DNA of 64,000 nucleotides from Aporrectodea caliginosa (Eukaryota; Annelida; Clitellata; Crassiclitellata; Lumbricidae). The notes under the pieces were generated by a model. That model did not search any database. It had not been told where the DNA came from and saw nothing but the letters and a program-made list of their open reading frames with translations. Positions 32,181-43,720 of this stretch are shown here, piece by piece (position 1 is the first letter of the stretch; every line of letters begins with the position of its first letter). The stretch lies in NCBI GenBank assembly GCA_020284085.1, contig JACEVL010000045.1, positions 1,886,696 through 1,950,695 of the forward strand, read 5' to 3'. Both the position numbers and the translations under genes were made by a program.

Positions 32181-32504
32181 CCTTCGGGCGTAATAAAGTA
32201 CTGATATAGGCTAATTATTTTATCAGTTTCTTTAGCAGTTATCATTATAGCTGTAAGCTGTAAATTAATAGTTAACTATTTAAGAATTAGCGATTAATAA
32301 ATAAATAAACTTTGACTAGAATGGTTTCCCCAGAAAGTTATGACAAATACAAAATTAACATTATTCCGTGTTTATCTTCTTAATAGGATTATTAATATAT
32401 TTAGTACTAGTCAGTAGTTACTCAGTAGTTATTTGTGTATATTAGTTGGCTTGTGTAAGTTTTTCAGGTCAAATGTCTTCCTAAAACCAATTACGGAAAG
32501 TCGA

Positions 32505-32730
32505 AACAACCCAGCATGTTAACACTGCTAGGTTCTAGTGAGTAACGTGTTTTGTTGAAAGTAATTATAACCAGATGCGCTAAAAAAAGTTTATCACACG
32601 GAACGGAAGTGGCAGGTATATACACAAAACAGTTTGAGTAGTCTTCGATTAATCGTTAAAAATAAATTTAATCGTTAAAATTAATAAACGATTAATCGAT
32701 TAATTAATCGCTAACTTCCGCAGCCCTAGT
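32505..32730 (-). mobile_element. hAT terminal fragment, TTAATCGATTAA family
   Basis: On minus it starts CTAGGGCTGCGGAAGTTAGC with TTAATCGATTAATCG subterminal repeats. It shares CAGCATGTTAACACTGCTAG with 46350-46517, so these are two copies of one non-autonomous family. Confidence 0.6.
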
Positions 32731-32840
32731 TATTTATTTGCCATTTTTGGACACCTTATATAAAACGCTTTTAACTGACGCAATATATTTGTCACTTTCG
32801 ATCAAACGCTATATTGAACGGGATGGTAGCAACTATGAGC

Positions 32841-33773
32841 ACAGTCAACAGCAATAAGGTGTCATTAAACTCTGAACACTCCAGAGATGGGTAACTAATC
32901 GATTAGATGCTAATCGATTAGCTAATTGATTAGACAAACAGCTAATTCTAATTCTAATCGATTAGCTGTAGTCTGATGCTAATTCTAATTCTAATCGATT
33001 AGCAATTGTCAGCTAATTCTAATCGAAAATCGATTAGCTGATCGATTAGACGTTTGAAAATTAAACCGAGAACGCGTTCATTAATATTGAGTATGAAGAA
33101 TATACTTAATTAGGCCTACTTATTTATCTGATGGCTATTTCAGACTTTCAATTATCTGTTCATGGTTATAAAAAATGGGAACCAGTACAAATTCTTATTT
33201 CTGCGCATAGTTCTCCATGCTTATCACAATAACTGCGCAGACAACTGATGAAAAAAATTATTCAGAATTTATTATTGTTAAAACGTTCCATAAAAGTATT
33301 AAGATAAAAGTGATAGGCCTATAGGAAGGAACAGTTAAACTAGTAAGGAAGTGTAAAAATTCAGTAAAATCGTCAGCGCTAATTGAAGCCAATGTAGGCC
33401 CATATATGTATCGTCAAACTTCGTCCGTTATGTTAGGGTGAGTTCAAGTTGACAAAGAAATGGCTGGTTTGTGGACTGCTCTCACATATAGCAGTTGTGC
33501 AGCTTTAGGTATTGTAATAGGCTACAGCTCTATAGGTATTGTAATAGACTGCAGCCTTAGGTATTGTAAAATTTGTAATAGGCTACAGGAACTTGCTGTG
33601 CTTTGATTAAAATTTGACAAATTCATGAAGCAAATATGTGTATCGAACTATCGATTATTGATATCTAATTCTAATTGCTAATCGATTAGCTGCTGCTAAT
33701 GCTAATTCTAATCGATTAGCTAGAAGACTGTTACAGTCAACAGCCATAAGGTGTCATTAAACTATGAACACTC
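32841..33773. repeat. TAATCGATTAG arrays between 42-bp direct repeats
   Basis: CAGTCAACAGCAATAAGGTG...GAACACTCC at 32841-32883 recurs at 33732-33773 with few differences. Between them, TAATCGATTAGC units fill 32893-33050 and 33655-33722. CAGAGATGGGTAAC at 32882 looks like a hAT end. 33490-33600 holds a GGTATTGTAATAGGCTACAG tandem. The 33060-33480 core is AT-rich with no frame. Confidence 0.55.
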
Positions 33774-34270
33774 CTCTATGTCAAGATGTATAGTAATACC
33801 TTTTAAACTCTTTTTTACTTACGCAATCTATTTGCAACGTTGTTCAGTTTTAAGTCCGCCACCACTCCTATTCTGCAGATGCAGGATGGGAACGACGCTG
33901 ACGTGCGTCATTAAGTCCTGAGTGCATGCAACACTGAAGCACAAGTGATCTAATTGTTCATTGCTTTGTCTGAATAAAAAATAAAGAAATTATAATAATG
34001 GAATCGCGGTCTTCCATTGAGACAGCCAATGAGACGTGCAGCTCTGCTAGTCTGGTCAAAAAAGCTATCGATGCCAACGTCCTTTAATGCCGTAAGATAT
34101 CGTTTAACTGCTTTATATCAATCGCCAGTTAATACAAATTTATACGAAGGTGAAAACTGTCACAACAACTTTCTTATGGCTTTATGCCATATTATGTGAC
34201 GTTAAAATGTTTGATCCAAATTCTAGATAGAGCTCCGTCACTGCCTCATGAGCTTTCTCTGCATCTCAAT
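33774..34270. other. Unique sequence
   Basis: A weak module C copy at about 33795-33840 and a module B fragment (ATCGATGCCAACGTCCTTTA) at 34067-34086. No gene. Confidence 0.3.
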
Positions 34271-34274
34271 GTGT

Positions 34275-34555
34275 CATTGTTTCTCTGTCTGTCTGTCTCT
34301 GTCTGTCTGTCTGTCTCTGTCTGTGTTGCGCTGTAAAATTTCCTCTTTTCTATTTTCTAATATATCTGTCTGTCTCTTTCTTTCTTTCTTTTCCTTTCTC
34401 TGTCTCTCTCTCCCTCTGTCTGTCTCTCTGGCTTTCTCTGTCTCTATCTCTATCTCTGTCTCTGCCTCTGTCTGTCTGTTCTGTCTGTCTCGCTCTGCCT
34501 CTATCTCTGTCTGTGTCTGTGTCTCTGTCTGTCTGTCTGTCTCTCTCTCTCTCGC
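34275..34555 (+). repeat. TCTG/TCTC microsatellite
   Basis: Pyrimidine-rich TCTGTCTC units. Another TCTGTCTG block lies at 34866-34925 and a short one at 35066-35105. Confidence 0.9.
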
Positions 34556-35267
34556 CGAATTTAGCAAATATCTGGAGGCGTGGTTCTTGGAATCATCAAT
34601 TCTCTTGATGGCTCTTTCCTCCTGTCCTCTTCCCTCTTTCCTTACTCCTCCGAGTCCTCCCTTCCTTCTCCTTTAATTCCTCTTTCCCATTTCTTTTCCT
34701 CTCTTTCCTCGTTTCTTCTTCTTTTGGCTAATCGGGTTCTCTGAAACATGGAGTCTAGATGTCAGATATATAATCATCGGCCTCTCTTGTTAACCGATGC
34801 GATTGCTCGCTTATCGCATCTCCTTTGCAGTTAACAATTATCCGCTCAAGACCTCATATGTCCATATCTGTCTGTCTGTCTGTCCGTCTGTTTGTCTGTC
34901 AGTATGTCAGTCTATCTGTCTATATTTTCATGTCACTCTGCCAGTAATTGACTAAGTCATCCATTGTCACCATTCATTCATTCGTTCTTTCTTTCCTTCG
35001 ATCTTTAGTTCGTTTGATTGGTCAGTTATACTTCTTCATAAAATCACCCCGTCCTTATTACTGTATCTGTCTGCCTGTCTGTCTGTCTGTGTGCTTGTCT
35101 TTGTCTTTTGATCGGTGTCTCTGCTTCGTGACGAAGCGCAGTTCAGAGCGGAGCTTCATCGGAACTCGGAAGCTGTTTATATTTAGCCTTTCTGTAGCCA
35201 CTCGATATGGATACTTGGACCTACATGCTTATGGACAAGTATTGAACTAATAGCCAGACAAGCAGAT

Positions 35268-35365
35268 AAGCCAACAAAGATACGAACATGTACAGACATA
35301 CAGACATACAGATAGACATCCAGACAGGCAGACAGACGCACAGACAGACATACAGACGAACATAC
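35268..35365 (+). repeat. ACAGACATACAGA microsatellite
   Basis: CAGACATACAGACA-type units. It is complementary in character to the TCTG tracts on either side (34866-34925, 35497-35520). Confidence 0.85.
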
Positions 35366-35555
35366 AGACATAACTGGTAGATATGAATTTTTGAGCGATA
35401 ATTGTTATCTGGCAAAGGAGACGTGATAGTCGAGCATTGGCATCGGTTAACAAGGGAGACCGACGATTAGAACTGACATCTGCAGATTGCGCTCTGCCTG
35501 TCCGTCTGTCCGTCTATCTGCGCTCACGTCTTCACTTTTAAAGATTCCAGAACTG

Positions 35556-35715
35556 TGTATCGTTTTCCCTCCCTCCCTTCCCTCCCGCCTACCCTTCTCC
35601 ACCATCCTTTCCTCCATTCCATCCAGCCTATCCTCCTCTTATCCACCCTTTCTTTCCTCCCTTCCATTCCGCCTACCCTCTCTTCTCCACCCTTCCTTCC
35701 ATCCGACATTCCCTC
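35556..35715 (+). repeat. CCTT/CCCTT pyrimidine tract
   Basis: Imperfect TTCCCTCC units with an internal near-duplicate (CCGCCTACCCTTCTCCACC and CCGCCTACCCTCTCTTCTCC). 35716-36340 is unique sequence with no supported gene. Confidence 0.7.
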
Positions 35716-36344
35716 CTCTTCGACAATGCCGACCAGGGTCTGTCCAGGAGGGGTGTGTGCATGGTGCCTCGAGTGACCCTCCGCCTGTGCCATCCCCCTG
35801 CCTCCGGTGGATCGGACCCTAATGCGTTTCCGGTGTAGGGAATCCTTATCTCTGGATACGCCATTCGCGGACATCGCCCGTTGAAACTGGATCCGCCTCT
35901 GTTGAACTCTGCTGTTCCTCCCATTTCGGAAAAGAACGGAGGATGGAGATATGAACGAGTGACGTGTGAAACCCCTTTCACTCGCTCCATATCTCCAGCC
36001 TCCATTATTTCATTATCTTCGTCTCCTTAACTATACTTACTTAGGCCTGGCAACTTTAGTTAGTAAGAAAGTCAGTCTGTCGGTTAGTCAGTCAATGAGT
36101 CGATGAGTCAGAAAGTATGCAAGTAATTGAGTAAGTAAGGTAGTTGGTCACTTAAAAGGAATGAACGAAAGTAAGTAAGTAAGATAGGTCGATAGAAAGG
36201 TAGTACCCGATGGATAAATGTTAAAACGTTCCCAGAGATTTACAGAAGCGGAATGTCAGCGTCTGCATGAAATAACAGTTAAAACACTTCTCTGACTTTT
36301 GGACTGAATAATAATTACGTCTCCAATTCTTACAATCACACCAG

Positions 36345-36715
36345 ACACCCATCCATCTCTCCATCCATTCATCCATCGATTCAATTAAACAATTGTCCAT
36401 CCTTCTATTCATTCATTCATTCATCTATCTATCCATCCATGGATCCTTCAGTGCGTCCCTCCATCCATTCATGGATCAATCCATCCATCCATTCATCCGC
36501 GTATCTTTCTATCCATGCATCCCTCCATCCCTTCATCTATCCATCCATCTATCCATCCTTCAGTCAATCCATTCTTCTATTCATCCACCATTCAATCATC
36601 CTTCCATCCTCCATCCCTCCATAAAACCATTCATACATCTATCCATCGACCCATCAATCAAGCCATATATCTATTTATCCATCCATCCACTCAACCATCC
36701 ATCCACTCATTCATC
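36345..36715 (+). repeat. (ATCC)n microsatellite
   Basis: About 370 bases of CATCCATC with ATCTATCC and ATTCATTC variants. 36716-37015 after it is unique. Confidence 0.93.
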
Positions 36716-37019
36716 CAATCTTTTGGTCAGCTTTACAATTATTGTTGGCAGACAGAGCCACCTTTGCTCTCGGTCCAAGTATCCGGATATTTCTACGGAA
36801 TATCTTGCAAGGGAATACAGCACCAGGTCTATGAGTCACAATGTCCTTGTTGTACAGTATTAGACAGTTGGCGGTCTCTTACGGACGGTTCCAGTCAAAA
36901 TAGTGCTATACGTCTAAAACTAATGTCTGACAAGAGGAGGCATTAATGTATCCTAAAACGCCTTTGATCATCTGTCGATTTATAGAACACTCACAGCGGA
37001 CAACTTCTTTCTAAAATCA

Positions 37020-37225
37020 TCGGGTGTATATAATTATGTACGTATATGCATGCATGTACATATATGTATACGTGTATGTACGTACGTATACATGTATGTA
37101 CATAAGCTTATACGTATGTATATAATTTTATATAAACATATAAATATACGTATGGATAAACGCATGCTTGTATTTACGAATGTATGTATATCCATGTGTA
37201 TGCATATATTTATGTATATTTGTAT
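37020..37225 (+). repeat. ATGTATAC-type microsatellite
   Basis: ACGTATATGCATGCATGTAC-like units rich in short palindromes. Confidence 0.85.
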
Positions 37226-37591
37226 GTAGACCTACGTATGTACGTAGGCCTAAGTATGCATGTATGTGCTTGTATGGTACGGTACGCGGGTACGGTATGG
37301 TATCTATGTATGTAGTAGATCTATTTATAGATACATACAGATTTAAGTATTTTCGATGTTCACTGTAAGTACAGTAAGCATCATGACTTATGCACCGGAG
37401 CCTTTACGGAACGGCTTTGAGTCGGGGGCTGGGAAGCACACCGAGTGTCCTCTCTGCAGCCATGCTATCGCGTGCGAAGACGACGTACTACTTTCTTGAG
37501 CGTAGGTACATGTAGCTCCGGCTGGGTGGCTGGGTGGCAGTTCGTCGATGACAATTTCTGGCACTTGGAGGAGCCACAGATGGCGTCTTAC

Positions 37592-37735
37592 CTGGCCACT
37601 CCAGTGCAAGTCAAACATCGTCCTCGCCACGGCGCCCCGTATCCCTTCGAGTGCCTCCACCGTCGCTTCCAATTCACTTCTTCCCAGGTAGGACTCATCG
37701 AGTTCTGTCCTTCCGACTTTATCTTACGCAAATAC
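37592..37735 (-). other. Candidate exon ending at a GTAAGA donor
   Basis: In a CpG-rich island (about 37390-37745) the minus strand has an open segment with LEATVEALEGIRGAVARTMF and DLHWSGQ, immediately followed by CAG|GTAAGAC, a consensus 5' splice site. The plus strand also has an open frame (37445-37747) and a CAG|GTAGGA donor at 37690, so strand is ambiguous. No family recognised. Confidence 0.3.
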
Positions 37736-37944
37736 GACCACCTGTAAACTGGCCATTCAGTCGTCGTTCACTGTCCAAAGACCCTCTAACCCTCCTCAGC
37801 CACCCACCCACCATCCGTCCTCATTTTCCCCCTTTCTCACTCACCCTTCCCCTCTTTCTCCAGTCGACTTCTTCCCTGTAGTATCTGGACCGACATCTGA
37901 ACATCGGATTTCGTGTTCGACCAAGTGGCGGCTGAAATAACGCA

Positions 37945-38045
37945 TTTTAAAGTAATCGCAATCGCAATAGTAATTTCCAAACTTCTAAAGCGCCACTCGA
38001 AAGCCAAGCGCAGGGCACCAACGTATGCACGAGCGCTGATAGGCT
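37945..38045 (-). repeat. LINE 3' end, ATTACG-tail family
   Basis: AATCGCAATCGCAATAGTAA then CCAAACTTCTAAAGCGCCAC and AAGCCAAGCGCAGGGCACCA. Inverted relative to 130-226 and nearly identical to 63645-63735. Confidence 0.6.
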
Positions 38046-38652
38046 ATGTAATATATTATTATTACTAAATAAGGTTTATTATAATTATTATTATTACTAA
38101 TTACTGTTATTGTTATTAATTATAATTAATATCGTGGCAGCAGCATGTTTTCTTTGAATCACTGGGTAATTCAATACTCTCTTAAACACCTTTTAAAAGC
38201 TTCCTCACACGCTATATATAGCTCAACTTCGTCCAATTGGTGGTTCAATAAATGTTATTGAAATAAATAGATTAAGAAGTAAATGTGCATTAGGAATGGT
38301 GATCAAGAATTACTTTTAAGAAACATTTCTTGTATACGACAATTGCTGCTAAATATTGTTGAATTTGCATCAAATACCAAATTGCATGTATCAAATTGTA
38401 TATTTATGAATTGTAATTTTGTTTATGTCGTTAAACAATGAACACTAATAACATTTCAAAGTTATGTTTGGACAGTCTTAAATGGTGTCTTTTGGACACT
38501 ATGAATTCATTTAACTGCACTGTATATGTTTTAAATTGTCGTCAACGGCCTTTGATGTCATATGACGACGTTAAACCTTGTTCTAAATAAAATTGGTGGT
38601 TCACTGTTCGATTTATTTCGCTAAACGTTTGTAAAGGCTTCATAGATGTAAT
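38046..38652. other. AT-rich sequence with module B/C fragments
   Basis: TTAAACACCTTTTAAAAGC at about 38182 and GTCGTCAACGGCCTTTGATG...GACGTTAAAC at 38538-38575. No gene. Confidence 0.35.
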
Positions 38653-39044
38653 GGCACCCGGAGGCATTTACCCAAATCCCAACCGGTATAGCAGTTCATA
38701 AAATTTTAAAACATACTTTAGGCATGTTTTCATCGCTCATCAAACTTCTACTTCTACGATGACATATTTCCATCCCTCTTCCAGCTTCTACATCTACTAA
38801 AAAATTTTAATCGCTCATCCAGCTTCTAGTTTTACCGCAATAATTTAGCATAAAAATCATTTTTTCATCGCTCATCCAGCTTCTATTTCTGCTATAAATA
38901 TGCTCATCCAACTTCTAAATGTTACTGCAATAATTTAGCATTAATACCATGTTTTCATCGCTCATCCAACTTCTAGTTTTACTATTACATTATATTCATG
39001 ACCTGCTATACCGGTTGGGATTTGGGTATATGCCTCCCGGAGCC
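38653..39044. mobile_element. MITE with roughly 42-bp inverted ends and internal tandem repeats
   Basis: The left end GGCACCCGGAGGCATTTACC...CCAACCGGTATAGCAG is mirrored by CTGCTATACCGGTTGG...GCCTCCCGGAGCC at the right. The core carries about six ATCGCTCATCCAGCTTCTA units. Their complement (AGAAGCTGGAT...GATGAAAA) is also the internal unit of the unrelated-ended MITE at 9131-9599. No coding capacity. Confidence 0.85.
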
Positions 39045-39229
39045 GTAAGATGTCGTTAATGAATGAAAAATTATTAATACTGTGTTAGCAGAATGTTTTC
39101 TTTGACAATCCAATAAACAATAAACTCTCTTTAAACACCTTTAAAATGACTTTATGCAACGCAAGATATTCCTTTTAAATTCCGCCACTACACTGTTCGC
39201 TTTCTGACAGTAATTGTAATCGTATTCAA

Positions 39230-39700
39230 GCATTTATATAGCGCCACTCAAAAGCAGAGGCGCTCCTGACCCAGGCCAGTCTCTTCACTGGTAAAGAGAG
39301 GTTTTCAGACAGTGCCAGTCCCAAGCCCGGATAAAGGATAAGGGCGACGCTAATGGTCTTTGTTACCACACAACTAGTCGTTAAAAAGGAAATACACGCC
39401 ACTACAAGCTGTAATATGGCAAAATAATTTATGACGACGGCAACGGCCTTTGTTGCCATAAGCTGTCGTTAAACTCTGGATCCACCCAGCAACTACAAGT
39501 ACGTTGGGATAGCGCAAGGTAGTGCTAGTCTCAAGCCTGGATAAAGGAGGAGGGCTAAACCAACGACTCTGACAGCTATAAGATGTCGTTAAGCACTGGA
39601 AACTACTACTGCCCGCACTCTGATAGTGCCAGTCCTAAGTCTGGATAAAAGAGGAGGGCAATGATAATCATCTTTGTTACGACACTGTATGGTTTAAAAG
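39230..39700 (-). repeat. Three successive inverted copies of modules A/B
   Basis: 39235-39385: TTTATATAGCGCCACTCAAA, AGTGCCAGTCCCAAGCCCGG, GTCGTTAAA. 39410-39480: module B (ACGGCAACGGCCTTTGTTGC, GTCGTTAAACT). 39510-39600 and 39610-39690: AGTGCCAGTCCTAAGTCTGG-type A units. Confidence 0.6.
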
Positions 39701-39749
39701 AAACTGCATACAAATAGCAACTATCTATACTGTGGCAGACGACAGAGGC

Positions 39750-39945
39750 ACTGCAAGCATGAATGGCATTATATCTTCATGGAGAAGTCTGAGCAGAGTA
39801 AGCGTTTCAAAGAACTTTGTCTCAGAAGAGAAGACGGAGGTCGCCCCGAATGGTATGACACTCATCCCTTGGCCACGTGGACGGCAGCTGGTATATGGGA
39901 CCGTATACAGGATCTAACACTTTCGTCATTTCTCATCTAACTGAC
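39750..39945 (+). pseudogene. R2-like endonuclease pseudogene fragment
   Basis: The frame SMNGIISSWRSLSRVSV...EVAPNGMTLIPWPRGRQLVY aligns with GMLNDVIWRAFTRAKIP...RPDGVTIIPWHSGRCMAW of the intact element. The catalytic RPD has become APN, and a frameshift follows near the WD motif. The hAT at 39954 interrupts the sequence just downstream. Confidence 0.7.
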
Positions 39946-39953
39946 ATGTGGAT

Positions 39954-41181
39954 CAGGGGTGGGCAACTGGCGGCCCGCGGGCCGGATCCGGCCCCCGGGG
40001 ACCTTTGAACCGGCCCTTGACATGTTCTTTATATTAGCACTGTACCTGGCACTTTGGGGACCTTTTATCCGGCCCTAGTTTGGGAACCTTTTATCCGTCC
40101 CTACACAAATGAATTTCTGTACATAGACCGACATTAAAACATCTGTTTCTTATTTATTAAGAATCCGGCCTCTAGTCTTTTACAGTCAACTAGTTTACTA
40201 CTCAGTCATCAATGTAATCTACTCTCTACATGAAACAAGACCATAAGTGGGTAGGTTCGGTATACTTTAGAAACCATCTATCAGAACTTTTCAAACGAAG
40301 TTGCTACTGTGGGTAAATCAGATATCAAAAGGCAATAGCCTATACTGTGCATTTTCCATGTTTTACTGATTCTGCAAATAATCAAGAAGTGCACAGAACA
40401 AATAACAGTATTGAAAGTATAGTTCCAGTCCAGGTTTGCTGATTACTGCTCATGGACTAGACTTAAATTGTTTTAATCTCCCTTTTCCATTGATGCCAAT
40501 TCAGCACCAAACTCCAAGTAAATGGAATTGATTGAACTCCAATGCAACAGTGAGTTGGAAAGGAAATTTCGTGAGGTAGGCCTACCTATAATTCAGTCCT
40601 ACAAACTGTAGGCCTACAATTCTCAGGATTCTAACCCTTCACTTAAATTTTCATGGCCTGAAACCGCAGTTGCTATGTTTCCATGCACGATGCACCTATT
40701 TTTGTGAACAGTTCTTCTCAAAGATGAAACTAACAAAGTGCAAAAACAGATGCGGACTGGCATGCAGATGACAATCCCTCCAATGAACTTCGAATTGCTA
40801 CTTTGAACATTAAAGCAAACAATCCGGATTTGTGTCGTGAGAAGAAGTGCCAGATCTCACATTAGATATAGTGCACCAAATAAATGGATAAATTGTGCAG
40901 ACTAACAGTTTTATGTATTTTAAAACTGAATAAAACATATTTTTTTTATTTTTAGTGTAGGACTGTATGTATTAGGATATATTTGATTTTCGCCATAAAA
41001 ATTATCTTCTTTTGCTTTAACGATAAATCAGTAGCCTAATATTTAGTTGGAATAAAATTAATAGCGTTTCATTGTCTAGACAAATGAATCTGCAAAAATT
41101 AGCTCGCGATTGGTATACGGCCCCTGAGCTGCCCATAAAACCTTAATGCGGCCCTCTGTTAAAAGAAGTTGCCCATGCCTG
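39954..41181 (+). mobile_element. hAT transposon, 1.2 kb, 7 of 8 bp target duplication
   Basis: Left CAGGGGTGGGCAACT and right AGTTGCCCATGCCTG (minus CAGGCATGGGCAACT) are inverted ends. ATGTGGAT (39946-39953) and ATGTAGAT (41182-41189) are the 8-bp target duplication with one mutation. It carries a transposase relic at 40430-40865. Confidence 0.9.
40430..40865 (+). pseudogene. hAT transposase C-terminal relic
   Basis: MELIELQCNSELERKFREV (from 40522), then CTYFCEQFFSKMKLTKCKN, then SNELRIATLNIKANNPDL and a final QISH-stop at 40865. This is the C-terminal dimerisation region of the ZBED/GTF2IRD2-like hAT transposase branch. In-frame stops and frameshifts separate the blocks, so it is not functional. 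Confidence 0.8.
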
Positions 41182-41189
41182 ATGTAGAT

Positions 41190-42005
41190 CAAAGCAAAAA
41201 GGCGAGGGTGCCGACTGTTTAGCTGTTTCAAAGAGGATGAGGTGCGTCACAATCACCTACTGGTAGCAGAGGATTTCTGGTGAATCTCCAACGGGGAAAG
41301 TCATCTACCTTTTCGATATTTACACGTTATGCTCTGAGACCTCTTTAGATGGCGCTGCAGACAATAATAACGATAGTAATAATTTATTAATTGCAGCGTA
41401 CAGCGTACTCATTATGATAAACGCGATTGATCTTATATAGCTTCGGTGGAGTCAGTTTTAAAGGTGTTTAATGAGCGTTCGTTTTGAGAATACTCAATGT
41501 AGATGATCGCAGTCCATAAGGTCGATCCTTAGTGAAAGACGAATTGACTGAGGCCCATCATGCGCACAAGTTAAACACGACGTTTACGGCGTCATTGCTA
41601 TTGGACAGAAGTCCACATGTAGCGGATCCATAAGAAGTCCACATCAATCGCAGTAGTTCACAAGTCGAGTGGTCGACTGGAGCGTTGTAAACAGTCGACA
41701 CGCGTCACTGTAGACTCGCCTCTAAGACTCACCTTGATTGGCGCTCGCTCGTCACAGGTAAATCACTCCCGCAGATGACCTACTCACGTATCGCATCTTC
41801 GTTGCCATGCCAACCGCGCCAAGCGCCGTACCAGCGCCGGCCCTAAACGTGTGACGCCTGTCGCTCCTTTTATCGCTTTTGCCGACTGAAGGACAATTTA
41901 TATTGCGCCATAGCCCGCTGGTAATTAAGAGAATAGCAAATGTCTTCGACGCATAAACACCGAGCTCGATTGTATTGAACATAACACAAGCACGCACCAA
42001 CCCAC
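41190..42005. other. Unique sequence
   Basis: A module C block (TATATAGCTTCGGTGG...TTTTAAAGGTGTTTA) at 41434-41471 and an isolated CTCF-like AGATGGCGCTGCAG at 41347. 41740-41950 is somewhat CpG-rich. No gene supported. Confidence 0.3.
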
Positions 42006-42009
42006 ACAC

Positions 42010-42345
42010 AAACCTACCCACCATCCATCCTCCCGCCCCATATATATATATCCACCCATCTATCCGTCCATCCATTGATCCATCATCCATCCATCCGTTA
42101 ATTCATCCATCCGTTCATCTATCCATCCATATATCTCTCAACGTATATCCATACACCAATCAATCCATTCATCCATCCATCCATCTTTCTATCCATCATA
42201 ATCATCATTTCCATTATTCATTCATTTATCCATCCATTCATCCTTCCATTCATTGCTCAATCCACTATCCATCCATTTTCCACCAATTTTCCACCCATCT
42301 ATTCACCCATCAAACTATCCATCCAATCATCCATATAGCCCCACG
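42010..42345 (+). repeat. (ATCC)n microsatellite
   Basis: CATCCATC units with a short (TA)n at 42039-42050. 42346-42690 after it is AT-rich with AAAATCTCT/AAAATTTCTC repeats and no gene. Confidence 0.9.
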
Positions 42346-43254
42346 CACTCACGTATACACTACAAGGTAGATATAAAACCGAGAACAACAAAAATGACGA
42401 CCAAAAATCTCTCAAAAAATAAAAATTTCTCATAAACTAAAATTTCTCAAAACGACGCCATCATTCCAGAGAAATTCAATTTTTTATCCAACGTTAATGC
42501 CTTTGTTAAGTTTGAACGTCTAACAAAATTTTAAACTGTCGAAAAGACGATCGCAAAACGACGAAACTATACAAAAAGGAAATAGGGGGCTTAAGAAAAT
42601 GATCATCAAAATCTCTAAAAATCTTAAATTTACATCCAAACATGCATACCGATGATTTCTCGCCGTGATGTTGTCGCGTAATCTATAGTAGTAGCAGTGG
42701 CGGCGCCAGGGGGGGGCTAGGGGGGCTTAGCCCCCCCTAACTGCGGCTCAGCCCCCCCAAACAAAAAGTGGAAAATCTCTGCCAATGCTTACTTCATAAT
42801 AAGCCAACTGAACAGTGACCAACGGCAACGAAATCATCAACTATCTCAGGCAGTAAGGCAATTATATTACTTGATTATGATGGACAGGGTCACAGACTCA
42901 CAGGGCCTATTTTAATCTTTAGCTTTTTGTTATATTTTTATTTTTCTAGAATTTCCAAGTGTTGCCATGGATAATAATTCTTAAGTAAAGTGTTTTCAAC
43001 TTCATGATGTTGATGTTTTAATGGATTTGGTGTAGTATTGCATGATGGCTTTATTTCAACATGAAGTATTTCAGACACTAGGCTAGGCTAGGCTATTCCT
43101 TTATTTCAAAAACTCGTTGACACAAACGCAACAAGATTACAAAATCAACAGTTTAGATATCGATTAGACAAAAAATAATATATAGTCAAATAGATAAGAG
43201 GGTTAGGAATGTATTAGTGACTGAGACCTATTGCTAAAGAAAATTATTGTTTAG

Positions 43255-43720
43255 CCTTGTTACCTTGTGCTGTCAGTTCTTGGAACTCTTGCGACCTTCA
43301 TGATCAAGCCTCTCCATTTCCTTCTGTCCGCCGTCGCATCTCTCAGTTCTGCCAAATTCATTCCAGTTGTTTCATGTATCTCGTCCATCCACTTTTTCCT
43401 TGGTCGTCCTTGTTTTCTCCTTCCCTCTCCATATGCTATAACATCATTTCCTTTTCCAATCCATCTGATCGCATGACATGACCAAAGAACCTCAACTTTG
43501 CTCTTAGCACTGTTTGTTGTAGTGTCTCTTCATTCTCAATTCCGATACTCATGCATGCGCACCCAATCGTTGGTCGTTTTCTCTTTCCATGATATTCGCA
43601 TGCATCTTCCTCCATATCCACATTTCGCATGCGTTAATCTTTTTTTTCATTTTCTTGGTCATTGTCCATGTCTCACTGTTACTGTTGGTATGATCAGAGC
43701 CTTCACCAATCTTTTTGTTT
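43255..43720 (-). pseudogene. LINE reverse-transcriptase C-terminal relic (RFFGH type)
   Basis: The minus strand reads CEMWIWRKMHANIMERE, TVLRAKLRFFGHVMRSDGLE and, after a frame change, GRPRKKWMDEIHETTGMNL and DRRKWRGLIMKVARV. This RFFGH...RGRPKKKW signature is the C-terminal region of a widespread invertebrate endonuclease/RT LINE group. Frameshifts present. Confidence 0.8.

Noticed and set aside
32841..33773. LTR retrotransposon with short LTRs
   Set aside because: The 42-bp direct repeats lack TG...CA ends, a primer-binding site and any internal coding sequence.
37445..37747. A 100-codon plus-strand protein
   Set aside because: It overlaps the better-bounded minus-strand exon candidate and shows no domain. 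I left it as the alternative strand reading of that region.
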